Source: Flavobacteriaceae bacterium (GTDB lineage: Bacteria > Bacteroidota > Bacteroidia > Flavobacteriales > Flavobacteriaceae). From it: DNA of 53,563 nucleotides. Both the position numbers and the translations under genes were made by a program. The notes under the pieces were generated by a model. That model did not search any database. It had not been told where the DNA came from and saw only the letters and a program-made list of their open reading frames with translations. The stretch covers positions 1 through 53,563 of the forward strand of contig JAGKWW010000018.1 of NCBI GenBank assembly GCA_021151665.1, in the 5' to 3' direction. Below are positions 34,734-42,891 of this stretch, one piece after another (positions within the stretch are counted from its first letter, which is position 1; every line of letters starts with the position of its first letter).

Positions 34734-35612
34734 ATGAATAAACTTTATATTTACTTATTGCCAATCGTGTTTGCGGCGTTCTTTTCGTGTAAAAAAGAAG
34801 ATAATAAAAGCGTAATTGAAGTAACCGAACCCGCTGTTGCCGCCCAACGGATAGTATCGCTTAATGGTGCCGTTACAGAAGTCCTTTCGACGCTCGGCCG
34901 CGAAACAGAAATAGTGGGCGTAGACGTTACCAGCACCTACCCGGAGTCGGTAAAGAAAACCGCAAAAGACCTGGGCCATGTGCGCAGCATCTCGATTGAA
35001 GCCATCCTTGCACTAAAGCCTACGCTAATACTGGGTACCGATAAAGACATCAGCCCGGAACTGCTCGAAAAACTCAAAGCTTCCAAAATACAGACAGAAC
35101 TTTTTCACCAGGAGTTTAGTCCGGAAGGGAGCAAAAAGCTGATTGGAGAAGTTGCAGCAGCTATCGGAACTACAGACGGCGTAGCGCAGTTGCAGGAAAA
35201 TATAAACGCCAGTCTAAAAAATGTAAAGCCTTTAGCAAAACCGGTAAAAGTGCTGTTTATATACGCACGCGGTGCGAACATGCTGATGGTAAGCGGAACG
35301 GGCACGCCTGTTGATAAAATGATCGCACTTGCCGGGGGAAAAAACGCGGTAACCGAGTTTGAAGACTTTAAGCCGTTAACGCCTGAGGCCTTGATAAAAG
35401 GCAACCCGGATGTGATCTTAATGTTCGACTCGGGGCTTGAAAGCGTTGGCGGTAAAGAAGGTATTCTAAAAATACCCGGGGTAGACAAAACCACAGCCGG
35501 CAAGAACAAAAGCATCATTAATATGGATGGCGCACTGCTCTCGGGTTTTGGGCCGCGCACGGGAGAAGCTGCATCGCAATTAAACAGCCTGCTTGCGCCA
35601 TATGCAAAGTAA
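34734..35612 (+). CDS. hmuT: Haem ABC transporter substrate-binding lipoprotein
   Basis: Periplasmic-binding lipoprotein of 292 residues. The lipobox AFFSC puts the lipidated Cys at 19. The BtuF/HmuT-type fold is clear: QRIVSLNGAVTEVLSTLGRETEIVGVD at the first lobe, the connecting helix, and GFGPRTGEAASQLNSLL at the end. It should deliver haem crossing the outer membrane to the HmuUV permease. First gene of the hmuTUVS operon; its 3' end overlaps hmuU by 11 bases. Cobalamin or siderophore binding are alternatives for the family, but the downstream haem-handling gene and HmuY favour haem. Confidence 0.88.
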   Translation: MNKLYIYLLPIVFAAFFSCKKEDNKSVIEVTEPAVAAQRIVSLNGAVTEVLSTLGRETEIVGVDVTSTYPESVKKTAKDLGHVRSISIEAILALKPTLILGTDKDISPELLEKLKASKIQTELFHQEFSPEGSKKLIGEVAAAIGTTDGVAQLQENINASLKNVKPLAKPVKVLFIYARGANMLMVSGTGTPVDKMIALAGGKNAVTEFEDFKPLTPEALIKGNPDVILMFDSGLESVGGKEGILKIPGVDKTTAGKNKSIINMDGALLSGFGPRTGEAASQLNSLLAPYAK

Positions 35613-36636
35613 GCTCTCTGCATATATGGTTATAAGCGTGTTGCTCCTGGCTTTGCTGGCGGCAGCTTCGCTTTATATGGGCGTATATGCATTTGAAAAG
35701 CACTCTTTTTTCGAAATTTTCCGCAGCCTTATTTCGGATGTCGGGTCGCTTTCCGATGCCGATAGGTTTGTACTGCTTGAATTGCGGCTTCCGCGCATTG
35801 TCATGGCGATATTAATGGGAAGCGCACTGGCCGTATCAGGAACCTGCCTTCAGGGAATGTTCCGCAATCCGCTTGCTACGCCCGACCTGCTGGGCATTAC
35901 CTCAGGCGCATCGTTGTTTGCGGCGCTTTCCATAGTGCTGGGCAGCTCGCTTAAGCCATATCTTCCCGAAGCGGTTCAGTTCTCTATGCTCAGCATTATG
36001 GCTTTTGCCGGGGCGCTAATAACGATGGTGGCAGTTTATAATATCTCTACTACCAATGGCCGCACCAATGTGGTGATCATGTTGCTGTCGGGGGTCGCTA
36101 TCACAGCTCTGGGTTTTGCTGTCACGGGTTTTCTGATCTATATTTCGAAAGAGGAGCAACTGCGCGACCTTACGTTCTGGAACCTTGGAAGCCTGTCGGG
36201 TGCCACATGGAGCAAGAACCTTATACTGGCCATAATCATAAGCATTGCCTACCTCGTACTCATCCGGAAAGGAAAAGCGCTCAACGCGATGATGCTGGGC
36301 GAACGCGATGCGCAGCACTTGGGCATTCCGGTAGAGAAGATCAAAAAACAGATCGTGCTCTTTACAGCGCTCATGGTTGGGACATCGGTTGCCTTTGCCG
36401 GGACTATCGGATTCGTTGGGCTTATCGTGCCTTACATATTGCGCCTGCTCTTTAAAAGCAACTATAATATTATACTTCCACTTGCCGCAGTAACGGGGGC
36501 TGCGTTGCTACTTACTGCCGATACCATTAGCCGTACGGTGGCGGCTCCCGGCGAAGTGCCCATCGGCATCCTAACAGCCTTCATGGGTGCGCCGATCTTT
36601 ATTGTCATCCTCATTAAAAACAGAAAATCACTTTAG
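35602..36636 (+). CDS. hmuU: Haem ABC transporter permease (FecCD family)
   Basis: Inner-membrane permease of the FecCD/BtuC type, about 344 residues and roughly ten helices. Family motifs: LRLPRIVMAILMGSALAVSGTCLQGMFRNPLATPDLLGITSGA near the N-terminus (in pieces), and GTIGFVGLIVPYILRLL with the coupling helix. The ATG at 35602 (MQSKLSAYM) overlaps the hmuT end by 11 bases; TTG 35593 is less likely. hmuV begins 2 bases after its stop. Confidence 0.92.
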   Translation: MQSKLSAYMVISVLLLALLAAASLYMGVYAFEKHSFFEIFRSLISDVGSLSDADRFVLLELRLPRIVMAILMGSALAVSGTCLQGMFRNPLATPDLLGITSGASLFAALSIVLGSSLKPYLPEAVQFSMLSIMAFAGALITMVAVYNISTTNGRTNVVIMLLSGVAITALGFAVTGFLIYISKEEQLRDLTFWNLGSLSGATWSKNLILAIIISIAYLVLIRKGKALNAMMLGERDAQHLGIPVEKIKKQIVLFTALMVGTSVAFAGTIGFVGLIVPYILRLLFKSNYNIILPLAAVTGAALLLTADTISRTVAAPGEVPIGILTAFMGAPIFIVILIKNRKSL

Positions 36637-36638
36637 CC

Positions 36639-37415
36639 ATGCTGCATGCCCACCAGGTATCTTATTCGCAAAAACGCACCCTTATCCTTAAAAAAATGGA
36701 TGTAGCCGTTGGCTACGGGGAGTTCCTCGCCATCGTTGGGCCCAATGGCGCCGGCAAGAGTACGCTGCTAAGCCTTTTGGCAAACGAGCTGGGAAGCTCA
36801 GAGGCACCCATAGTTTTCAAGAAAAAGGCTTTCGAAGAATGGGAACAGCGAGAGCTCCCCCTGCACAAGGCAAAATTTTCCCAGAGCAACAGCCAGGATA
36901 TTCCGTTGCAGGTAAAAGACGTAGTGCTGATGGGCCGTTACCCCTACTTTAATGCAAACCCTTCTAAAGAAGATATAGAGGCTGTACACGAAGCAATGGG
37001 CAAAACGGATGTGACAACACTCGCAACCCGCGATTATAATACGTTATCCGGCGGCGAAAAGCAGCGCGTGCACCTGGCGCGGGTATTGGCACAAATAGAT
37101 AACCCGATTGCCCACAAGTTGGTCTTGCTGGATGAGCCGCTGAACAACCTCGATGTGTTGCATCAGCACCGCATACTTCATACGATAAAAGATTTTACGG
37201 AAACAGGCAATACTGCGATTGTGGTACTGCATGACCTGAACCTTGCGGCGCAGTTTGCCGACCGCGTGCTGCTGATGAAAAATGGAGGTGTTGTATCGCA
37301 TGACATGCCCCAAAAAGTCTTTACAAAAGAAACCCTAAGCAGGGTATATGACTTTCCCTGCACCGTTTGCCCCCACCCGGTGAACAAGAACCCTATGATC
37401 ATTTTCGGAATTTAA
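36639..37415 (+). CDS. hmuV: Haem ABC transporter ATP-binding protein
   Basis: ATPase of the haem importer, 258 residues, bound to HmuU at the cytoplasmic face. Walker A GPNGAGKST (34-42), signature LSGGEKQRV, Walker B LVLLDEP and the switch His in VVLHDLNLA are all intact. The gap to hmuU is 2 bases and to hmuS 11 bases, so the four genes form one operon. Confidence 0.93.
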   Translation: MLHAHQVSYSQKRTLILKKMDVAVGYGEFLAIVGPNGAGKSTLLSLLANELGSSEAPIVFKKKAFEEWEQRELPLHKAKFSQSNSQDIPLQVKDVVLMGRYPYFNANPSKEDIEAVHEAMGKTDVTTLATRDYNTLSGGEKQRVHLARVLAQIDNPIAHKLVLLDEPLNNLDVLHQHRILHTIKDFTETGNTAIVVLHDLNLAAQFADRVLLMKNGGVVSHDMPQKVFTKETLSRVYDFPCTVCPHPVNKNPMIIFGI

Positions 37416-37426
37416 ACATTACACAT

Positions 37427-38467
37427 ATGGAAACCACTACAAATAATCTAAAATCCCAATGGGCTGCCCTTAAGGAAGCAAACCCCCACCTGCGTATACG
37501 CAATGCCGCCGACATGCTTGCCGTGAGCGAAGCAGAGCTTCTTGCTACCCAAGTGGGGGATACGGTAACGCGCCTGCGCCCTGAGTTTGCCAACATCCTT
37601 CAGGAGATCGAAAAGCTGGGTAAGGTAATGGCGCTTACCCGTAATGAGGAGTGCGTACACGAACGAAAAGGTGTTTACCTCAACCCCGACTTCAGTAGCC
37701 CGTTTGCGGCACTGTTCGTGGGCGAAGATATCGACCTGCGGATATTCCTTTCACACTGGGCGAAAGCCTTCGCGGTGCGCGAAACGAGTCAACACGGCGA
37801 CAGGAAAAGCCTCCAGTTTTTTGGAAAAGACGGCTTGGCCATCCATAAGATCTACCTTACGAAAGACAGCAACGAAGCCGCTTTTGACGAACTGGTGGAA
37901 AAATACGCATCGGATGATCAGGGTACCGAAGAACCGGTATCGGAAGTTCCGCTTACCATAGACGAAAAGCCCGATGCCGATATTGATGTGGCAGGCTTCC
38001 GCGAGGCTTGGGCGAACCTGAAAGATACGCATGCCTTTTTTGGCCTGCTGAAACAATTTGGCGTTACGCGTACACAGGCGCTTCGCCTTGCGCCACAAGG
38101 CGGCTATGCCGACCCAATACAAAAAGAATCTATTGTAAACATGCTGGAAGGCGCTGCGTCACAAAAGCTGCCCATCATGGTATTTACCGGCAATCGCGGA
38201 AATATACAGATACATACAGGGCTTGTGCGCAGAACCATGTGGCACAACCAATGGTTCAATGTGATGGATCCCGATTTTAACCTGCACCTCGACATGAGCA
38301 GGATCGCACAGGCATGGGTGGTGCGCAAGCCTACCGAAGACGGCGTGGTTACTGCCATCGAAGTATTCAATGAAATGGGCGAGATCATCGTACAGTTTTT
38401 CGGCAAGCGCAAGCCCGGTATCCCGGAGCTCAAGGAGTGGCGGGAACTGGTGGCGACTTTAAACTAA
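37427..38467 (+). CDS. hmuS: Haem-degrading/haem-handling factor HmuS
   Basis: Cytoplasmic protein of the HemS/HmuS/ChuS family (346 residues), which binds imported haem and in some species breaks it down to release iron. The tandem duplication typical of the family is visible: LGKVMALTRNEECVHERKGVY with IDLRIFLSHWAKAFAV in the first half, and LPIMVFTGNRGNIQIHTGLVRR with FNLHLDMSRIAQAWVVRKP in the second. The ATG at 37427 (METTTNN) is chosen; the upstream frame overlaps the end of hmuV without meaning. Last gene of hmuTUVS, followed by a clear terminator. Confidence 0.88.
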   Translation: METTTNNLKSQWAALKEANPHLRIRNAADMLAVSEAELLATQVGDTVTRLRPEFANILQEIEKLGKVMALTRNEECVHERKGVYLNPDFSSPFAALFVGEDIDLRIFLSHWAKAFAVRETSQHGDRKSLQFFGKDGLAIHKIYLTKDSNEAAFDELVEKYASDDQGTEEPVSEVPLTIDEKPDADIDVAGFREAWANLKDTHAFFGLLKQFGVTRTQALRLAPQGGYADPIQKESIVNMLEGAASQKLPIMVFTGNRGNIQIHTGLVRRTMWHNQWFNVMDPDFNLHLDMSRIAQAWVVRKPTEDGVVTAIEVFNEMGEIIVQFFGKRKPGIPELKEWRELVATLN

Positions 38468-38495
38468 ATGTTTGGTTAGGTTTTGTTTTTATTGG

Positions 38496-38521
38496 CCGCG
38501 CCCGTTGGGGTGCGGTTTTTT
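38496..38521 (+). terminator. Terminator of the hmuTUVS operon
   Basis: Stem CCGCGCCC / GGGTGCGG (one G-T pair) with GTTG loop, then six T. 28 bases after the hmuS stop. Confidence 0.9.
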
Positions 38522-38542
38522 ATTTGAAATAAGATAGCCCGC

Positions 38543-38575
38543 AAAAAAAATCCCGGAAGCAGACGCCCCGGGATT
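38543..38575 (-). terminator. Terminator of the receptor-hmuY operon
   Basis: Arms AATCCCGG and CCGGGATT around an 11-base loop, with eight A on the + strand giving a U tract on the - strand. It stands back to back with the hmuS terminator. Confidence 0.9.
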
Positions 38576-38600
38576 GCTTTAACAAACTAACAAAACAAAA

Positions 38601-40010
38601 CTATTGCAGCAAAGTGTACTCAAAAACAGGATACCCGCGTTCGCCATTTTGGTTGGCGCCTCCGGTAAACTTCAGTTTGTAGTAATTTCCGGCCGGGTCT
38701 TTTATCACATAAAAACGGTCTGTCTTCAGCACAAACTGAGATACAGGCACACCGCCCGGGCCCATTGCGCTGGTACTCCTCCAGTTGGATCCAATGTTGC
38801 GCTGGTCGTTGGTAAAATTGCTTTCAACAACATTTGCTTTCGCGAAGCTGTCGTATGCAAAATCTGAAGTAAGAACCTGGTACGACCTTGCGCCGCCTTT
38901 GGTATTGGTCAGCACGAAATCGGCGTAAAAATACGGGGTAACCCCGCCCACCACATTCGTAAACGGAGTGAACGCGATATCCCAAAGATATTTTTGCGGT
39001 TCAACAGGAACCGTTGTATTTGTGGTAAGGCTAAAGAAAGTGTGATTGTACGAAGGATTTTTGCTGATGGTCACTTCCTGATGTGTGGTAGCATTGATAT
39101 CGGCATATTGTATCTTATAGTCGTTTCCGCTCCTTAGCACACGTATCTTTTTCCAGCCGCGATGCGCTCCCGAACCGGCGCCCTCGGAACCAACTGCCGG
39201 CGCTGTAGCCCCTGGGCCGTTGCCAAGGTTAATAAGGTATACCTTGTTATCCGAATCTGTCGCCGCTACAGCCGCGATAGCTGTAGTATTGATATTGCCT
39301 GACGGATCGTCTATCTGGTTAACCGAACCCTGCCCCTGGTTGATGAGCATGGTGTCGTCTGGCGCGGCTACGTCATCGATATTAGTAGTAGCAAGCTGCT
39401 TGGCCGACATTTTCAGGGAACTGTTCAGCACCACGCGGAAGTCGGCACCGGAGTAGAACCCAAGGTCCCATGACGTGCGCGGGGTATTGTTAGCTCCCTG
39501 GCTGCTCAGGTCGATGTATACCTGATCGGGCTGGTTAGGGCCGCCTACAAGCGCATTGATTTGTGCGCCGAGTGAAGCGGTTTCATTAAAGTTGCCCTGG
39601 AAAGATGCATTACCGGTAACCGAATAATTAACCGAAACGCCTGTAATTGTAAACACTACATTTTTTACCTGGTTGGTAATGCCTTCGATAAGGCGGTTAA
39701 CTATGAAAGTGGCTGATGTAGCGCCCGCAGTAAACGGAACGGCTAGGGTGCCCGAAGCAGCAGCAGGCGTTGTGCTGTAATCTGTACCATACACGACGCC
39801 GGTGTTGGTAAGGCTTAGTGTAATCGTTCCGTCCTGCGGGGCGGCAGATGCAAATAGTATGGTTACGGTGCTCTGTGGCTCGGTAAGGTTGGCCGATGCA
39901 TTGGCAAAAGACATTACAACAGGCGCTGCCGGAGCCTGGGCATCGTCATCATTGCAGCCCGCAAAACCGAGCAACAATGTGGTGAAAAGGAAAATGAAAG
40001 TTTTTTTCAT
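38601..40010 (-). CDS. hmuY: HmuY-family haem-binding lipoprotein with extra N-terminal beta domain
   Basis: Lipoprotein (lipobox GFAGC, Cys19) of 469 residues. The C-terminal two-thirds (about 150-469) match HmuY: VYIDLSS, WDLGFYSGADFRVVLNSSL, KYLWDIAFTPF, and the end YYKLKFTGGANQNGERGYPVFEY. HmuY in Porphyromonas gingivalis is a surface haemophore handing haem to a TonB receptor. Here an additional region (about 30-140) looks like a Calx-beta/immunoglobulin-type domain (TITLSLTNTGVVYGTDYSTTP, SATFIVNRLIEG), doubling the length of the classical protein. It follows the TonB receptor gene by 12 bases on the same strand, the reverse of the hmuY-hmuR order in P. gingivalis. Haem ligands cannot be assigned by eye. 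Confidence 0.85.
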   Translation of the reverse strand: MKKTFIFLFTTLLLGFAGCNDDDAQAPAAPVVMSFANASANLTEPQSTVTILFASAAPQDGTITLSLTNTGVVYGTDYSTTPAAASGTLAVPFTAGATSATFIVNRLIEGITNQVKNVVFTITGVSVNYSVTGNASFQGNFNETASLGAQINALVGGPNQPDQVYIDLSSQGANNTPRTSWDLGFYSGADFRVVLNSSLKMSAKQLATTNIDDVAAPDDTMLINQGQGSVNQIDDPSGNINTTAIAAVAATDSDNKVYLINLGNGPGATAPAVGSEGAGSGAHRGWKKIRVLRSGNDYKIQYADINATTHQEVTISKNPSYNHTFFSLTTNTTVPVEPQKYLWDIAFTPFTNVVGGVTPYFYADFVLTNTKGGARSYQVLTSDFAYDSFAKANVVESNFTNDQRNIGSNWRSTSAMGPGGVPVSQFVLKTDRFYVIKDPAGNYYKLKFTGGANQNGERGYPVFEYTLLQ

Positions 40011-40022
40011 AGGTATTGAAAT

Positions 40023-42176
40023 TTAATGGATATTAAGGTTGTAAGTCAGTTTTAGGAAATAAGAACGCCCGTAAGCAAGCATCAAATTAGAAGATTCGCC
40101 GCCGTGAACGCCCGCTGTACCGCCTGACTGTGTTGTCTGGAGATTACCGACGTTTAGAATATTTCGCGCCCCGAATGTTACATCAAAGCGGTTGTTGAAG
40201 AACGTGCGCCGCACGGAGGCATCCATCATGCTGTAGGCAGGAATCTGTGCAATACCAAAGGTGACGTTGTTCTGCAGATCGGTATTGTAGGTGACCTGAT
40301 TGAAGCGGCCTGTATACTTGTAGAAAAGTGCAAATACTGTTTTGTACCTGGGCCATGTATAGGCAAGACTGGCGTTGGCCTGTGCCGAAAACAGAAACTC
40401 ATCTCCCGAAACAGCATTCAAAGCCGCAAGGTCAATTTGCTGTGAAATGCCTACCAAAGAAAATCCTGCTTTCAGCTCAAGCTCTTTATAAGTGAGCTGA
40501 TGCGAAGTCGTCGCGTTGAGTATTCTGTATTTGTCAATATTTAAATACGTGTAGGCCAACATCGGGTCTACCGCTACAAGCACCTGTGAAATCCTGTCCT
40601 TTACATCAATGTAGTTAACGGAAAGATTATCCTGGAGCCTAAGCCCTGATGTAAACGAGGTGCTCTTCTTCAGGCTGGCTTCATAGGAAAAGCTTTGCTC
40701 GGGGTTAAGATTGCCGTTGCCGGTTACATTATGGTTAGAGTCGACAAAGCGGGTATAGAGTTCATCGAAATTCGGTGTTCTGTAAGACTTGCCGACAGTC
40801 AGGCGGGCTTCAAGATTTTTGGGAAGCAACTTTCTTATCCCAAGTGACACCGCACTTTGGTCTTCATATTTTGACTGGAAAGAGTACCGTATTCCCGGCC
40901 GTAATGCCAGCGTTTCGGAAAGGTTTATTTCGGCCGACGCATAGACATCGATGTTTGAGATTGTTTTATGCAGGTCGGTGTTATTGTTGGTATCGTCGCG
41001 GAACAGCCCGGCTGTTCCCGATGCGGTGCCACTTTCGCTTACCGCTTCGTATCCCGCCTGCAGGTCAAAGTTTTTCCCTTTAAGGAAATTCGTCAGGCTT
41101 CCGGTAGAGTACAATACCTCCTTTGAAAGATAGGTGTAGCGTTGGTTGAGCGTTTCTTCTCCGCTAAGAATGTAGTAATTAAAGCTTTCGCGATCACGCT
41201 GCTGTTTCTGGTAAGAGGCCGAAACATTATACACAGCCTTTCCGGAAACATGTCCGTATGCATTCAGATGATGGTAAAAGCGCTGTGTAGGGTAACGAAG
41301 GTCCTGAGAATAGTAGGTAGTTTGAAACGGATAATTTGACACGGGCACTACCACAGGGTTATAGTAGTAAACCAATTCCTTATAATAATCGAATTTATAA
41401 AATACCCGGAAGTCGCCGCGCCTGTACCCTGCGGTAGCATTAGCGGTAAGCTGTTCTTTCGGCAGCCAGCTGTAGCCGCGGAGCATATCGCCATTAGTAT
41501 CGATATATTCTTTTCCCCGGCGGCCGTCGAAAAAGCCTGCAAACTGGTTGCGGTTAGCCCCTACAGACGCAAACCAGTGATCTGAAATGTTATGTGAGAT
41601 TTTGAACGATTGGATATGTCGCCCTTTATCGAAAAAAGCAAACTCCCCTCCTACGGTTTCTTCCTGCAGGTTAGCGGTAATTTCCCATCGCGCAGATGCC
41701 GCTTTCTTTGTAATGATATTCAGGATACCCGTTACGGCATTGGCGCCATGCGTTACACCCATGGAGCCTTCTATGATCTCGATACGTTCTACGTCGTCAA
41801 GGTTGATTTGCGTAAGGTCTACATTCACACCCAACCCGGTATCGCTAACAATCGGGACATTATCTACCAGTATCTTAAAATATTGCGAATCCAGCCCGAA
41901 CATCGATACCGTAGAACGGCCATCACTGCCGCTTGGCCGCACACTGATGTTGATATATTGGTTAAGGACGTCGGCCAGGTTATTGGCCGCCTGCCGCCTG
42001 ATGTCCTGCTGCGTGATCACGCGGACATTATATACCGACTTTTTCAACGATTGTGGTTCATACTGCCCCGTTACAACAACTTCACTAAGCTGCTTTGCGA
42101 GGGTATCGGCAGGTTGCTGAGCATACGTGGATGCAGCAAAAAGTAACAATAAAAGTGCTTTTGTTTGTACTTGCAT
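40023..42176 (-). CDS. TonB-dependent haem receptor (HmuR-like)
   Basis: Outer-membrane TonB-dependent receptor of 717 residues. Signal peptide about 1-19 (ending TYAQ), TonB box region LSEVVVTG, plug domain to about residue 160 (DVLNQYINISVRPSGSDGRSTVSMFGLDSQ, VERIEIIEGSMGVTHGANAVTGILNI in pieces), then the 22-strand barrel ending with a TonB-receptor C-terminus (SYFLKLTYNLNIH). It is co-operonic with hmuY and neighbours hmuTUVS, hence haem or haemoprotein specificity is likely. FRAP/NPNL haem-receptor motifs are not obvious, though an NLNPEQS segment resembles NPNL-type ends. Confidence 0.88.
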   Translation of the reverse strand: MQVQTKALLLLLFAASTYAQQPADTLAKQLSEVVVTGQYEPQSLKKSVYNVRVITQQDIRRQAANNLADVLNQYINISVRPSGSDGRSTVSMFGLDSQYFKILVDNVPIVSDTGLGVNVDLTQINLDDVERIEIIEGSMGVTHGANAVTGILNIITKKAASARWEITANLQEETVGGEFAFFDKGRHIQSFKISHNISDHWFASVGANRNQFAGFFDGRRGKEYIDTNGDMLRGYSWLPKEQLTANATAGYRRGDFRVFYKFDYYKELVYYYNPVVVPVSNYPFQTTYYSQDLRYPTQRFYHHLNAYGHVSGKAVYNVSASYQKQQRDRESFNYYILSGEETLNQRYTYLSKEVLYSTGSLTNFLKGKNFDLQAGYEAVSESGTASGTAGLFRDDTNNNTDLHKTISNIDVYASAEINLSETLALRPGIRYSFQSKYEDQSAVSLGIRKLLPKNLEARLTVGKSYRTPNFDELYTRFVDSNHNVTGNGNLNPEQSFSYEASLKKSTSFTSGLRLQDNLSVNYIDVKDRISQVLVAVDPMLAYTYLNIDKYRILNATTSHQLTYKELELKAGFSLVGISQQIDLAALNAVSGDEFLFSAQANASLAYTWPRYKTVFALFYKYTGRFNQVTYNTDLQNNVTFGIAQIPAYSMMDASVRRTFFNNRFDVTFGARNILNVGNLQTTQSGGTAGVHGGESSNLMLAYGRSYFLKLTYNLNIH

Positions 42177-42180
42177 TTAG

Positions 42181-42230
42181 TTAGACTAATTCTAAATTGC
42201 AAATCTAAAAGCGACATTTAATTTCTGCAA
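42181..42230 (-). promoter_or_regulatory. TonB receptor promoter with overlapping palindromic operator
   Basis: On the - strand a TTG (42228-42230) lies 20 bases before the -7 box TAGATTTG (42200-42207). Four bases further downstream lies the palindrome TTAGA-N5-TCTAA (42181-42195), at the transcription start and 4 bases before the ATG. It matches a site before hmuT at 12 of 15 bases. Confidence 0.6.
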
Positions 42231-42242
42231 ATTATTTTTATA

Positions 42243-42273
42243 GATTCTAAATAAGGTTGTGTTATTTAGAATC
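42243..42273. promoter_or_regulatory. Perfect 12-base inverted repeat upstream of the receptor gene
   Basis: GATTCTAAATAA-N7-TTATTTAGAATC. It shares the TTTAGAAT/ATTCTAAA core with the operator at 42181, so it could be an upstream operator of the haem receptor operon. It also lies 19 bases after the stop of the upstream - strand gene and could act as its terminator, though a U tract is missing. Confidence 0.55.
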
Positions 42274-42292
42274 AGCAGATCTTATCCATCAT

Positions 42293-42751
42293 TTATTGGC
42301 GCTGAAAAGCATTTATTATTGCACCGGTTACCAATGCACCAGCCAGATAATAGCTTACGGTAAGGGCCCTTGTCCTGTTGGTTTTGTTTACGGGTTTCGG
42401 ATCGAGCCCGATCGGTTTTGGCAACGCCACCGCACCCACGCCACCTGCAAGTCCCAAGGATATAGCGCGCGGCCAGACGTTATTTCCGCTTCCCGCTCCA
42501 ATCATGCTATAGTAAATAGCATTACTGAGCAGGTCACTTATTAAAGTAGTATTGTAAAGTTTTCTTTTGTCGCTTATCTCCGCGCCAAATGGTTCGAGGA
42601 CAGCTTGTACTGCCTCTTCTCCTACCAGGTCTACCCTTGGCATATCATACGCTTTTCTCTTCAATGATTCATGCAACATAGTGAGCGTAACTGCTCCCGC
42701 AAGTCCCGCCAATAAATTCAGTCCTTTGCTCATATCGTTCATTTTAATCAT
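42293..42751 (-). CDS. Small membrane protein, unknown family
   Basis: About 152 residues with hydrophobic segments near the N-terminus (GLNLLAGLAGAVTLTML), the middle (SNAIYYSMIGAG, ISLGLAGGVGAVALPKPIGL) and the end (YYLAGALVTGAIIN). Similar proteins with the ALPKPIGL motif occur in other Bacteroidetes as I recall, without assigned function. ATG 42751 follows an AAAGAA-like ribosome site; starts at 42742 and 42733 are alternatives, while the longer frame to 42832 overlaps a terminator and is unlikely. Not obviously related to the haem genes next door. Confidence 0.7.
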   Translation of the reverse strand: MIKMNDMSKGLNLLAGLAGAVTLTMLHESLKRKAYDMPRVDLVGEEAVQAVLEPFGAEISDKRKLYNTTLISDLLSNAIYYSMIGAGSGNNVWPRAISLGLAGGVGAVALPKPIGLDPKPVNKTNRTRALTVSYYLAGALVTGAIINAFQRQ

Positions 42752-42834
42752 ATAAAGTTCTTTATTTATAAAATGAGGATTAGTTACAGAAGGGTTAAAT
42801 AGTGTTGGGCAAATCTTAAAAGTGTAAAGCACAT

Positions 42835-42862
42835 AAAAAAAACCCCGGCTTGCGCCAGGGTT
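42835..42862 (-). terminator. Terminator of the propeller/RCC1 protein gene
   Basis: On the - strand, AACCCTGGC-GCAA-GCCGGGGTT (one mismatch) followed by eight T, 29 bases after the stop at 42892. Confidence 0.88.
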
Positions 42863-42891
42863 CTTTCACTATTTAATATACAACTTAACTA

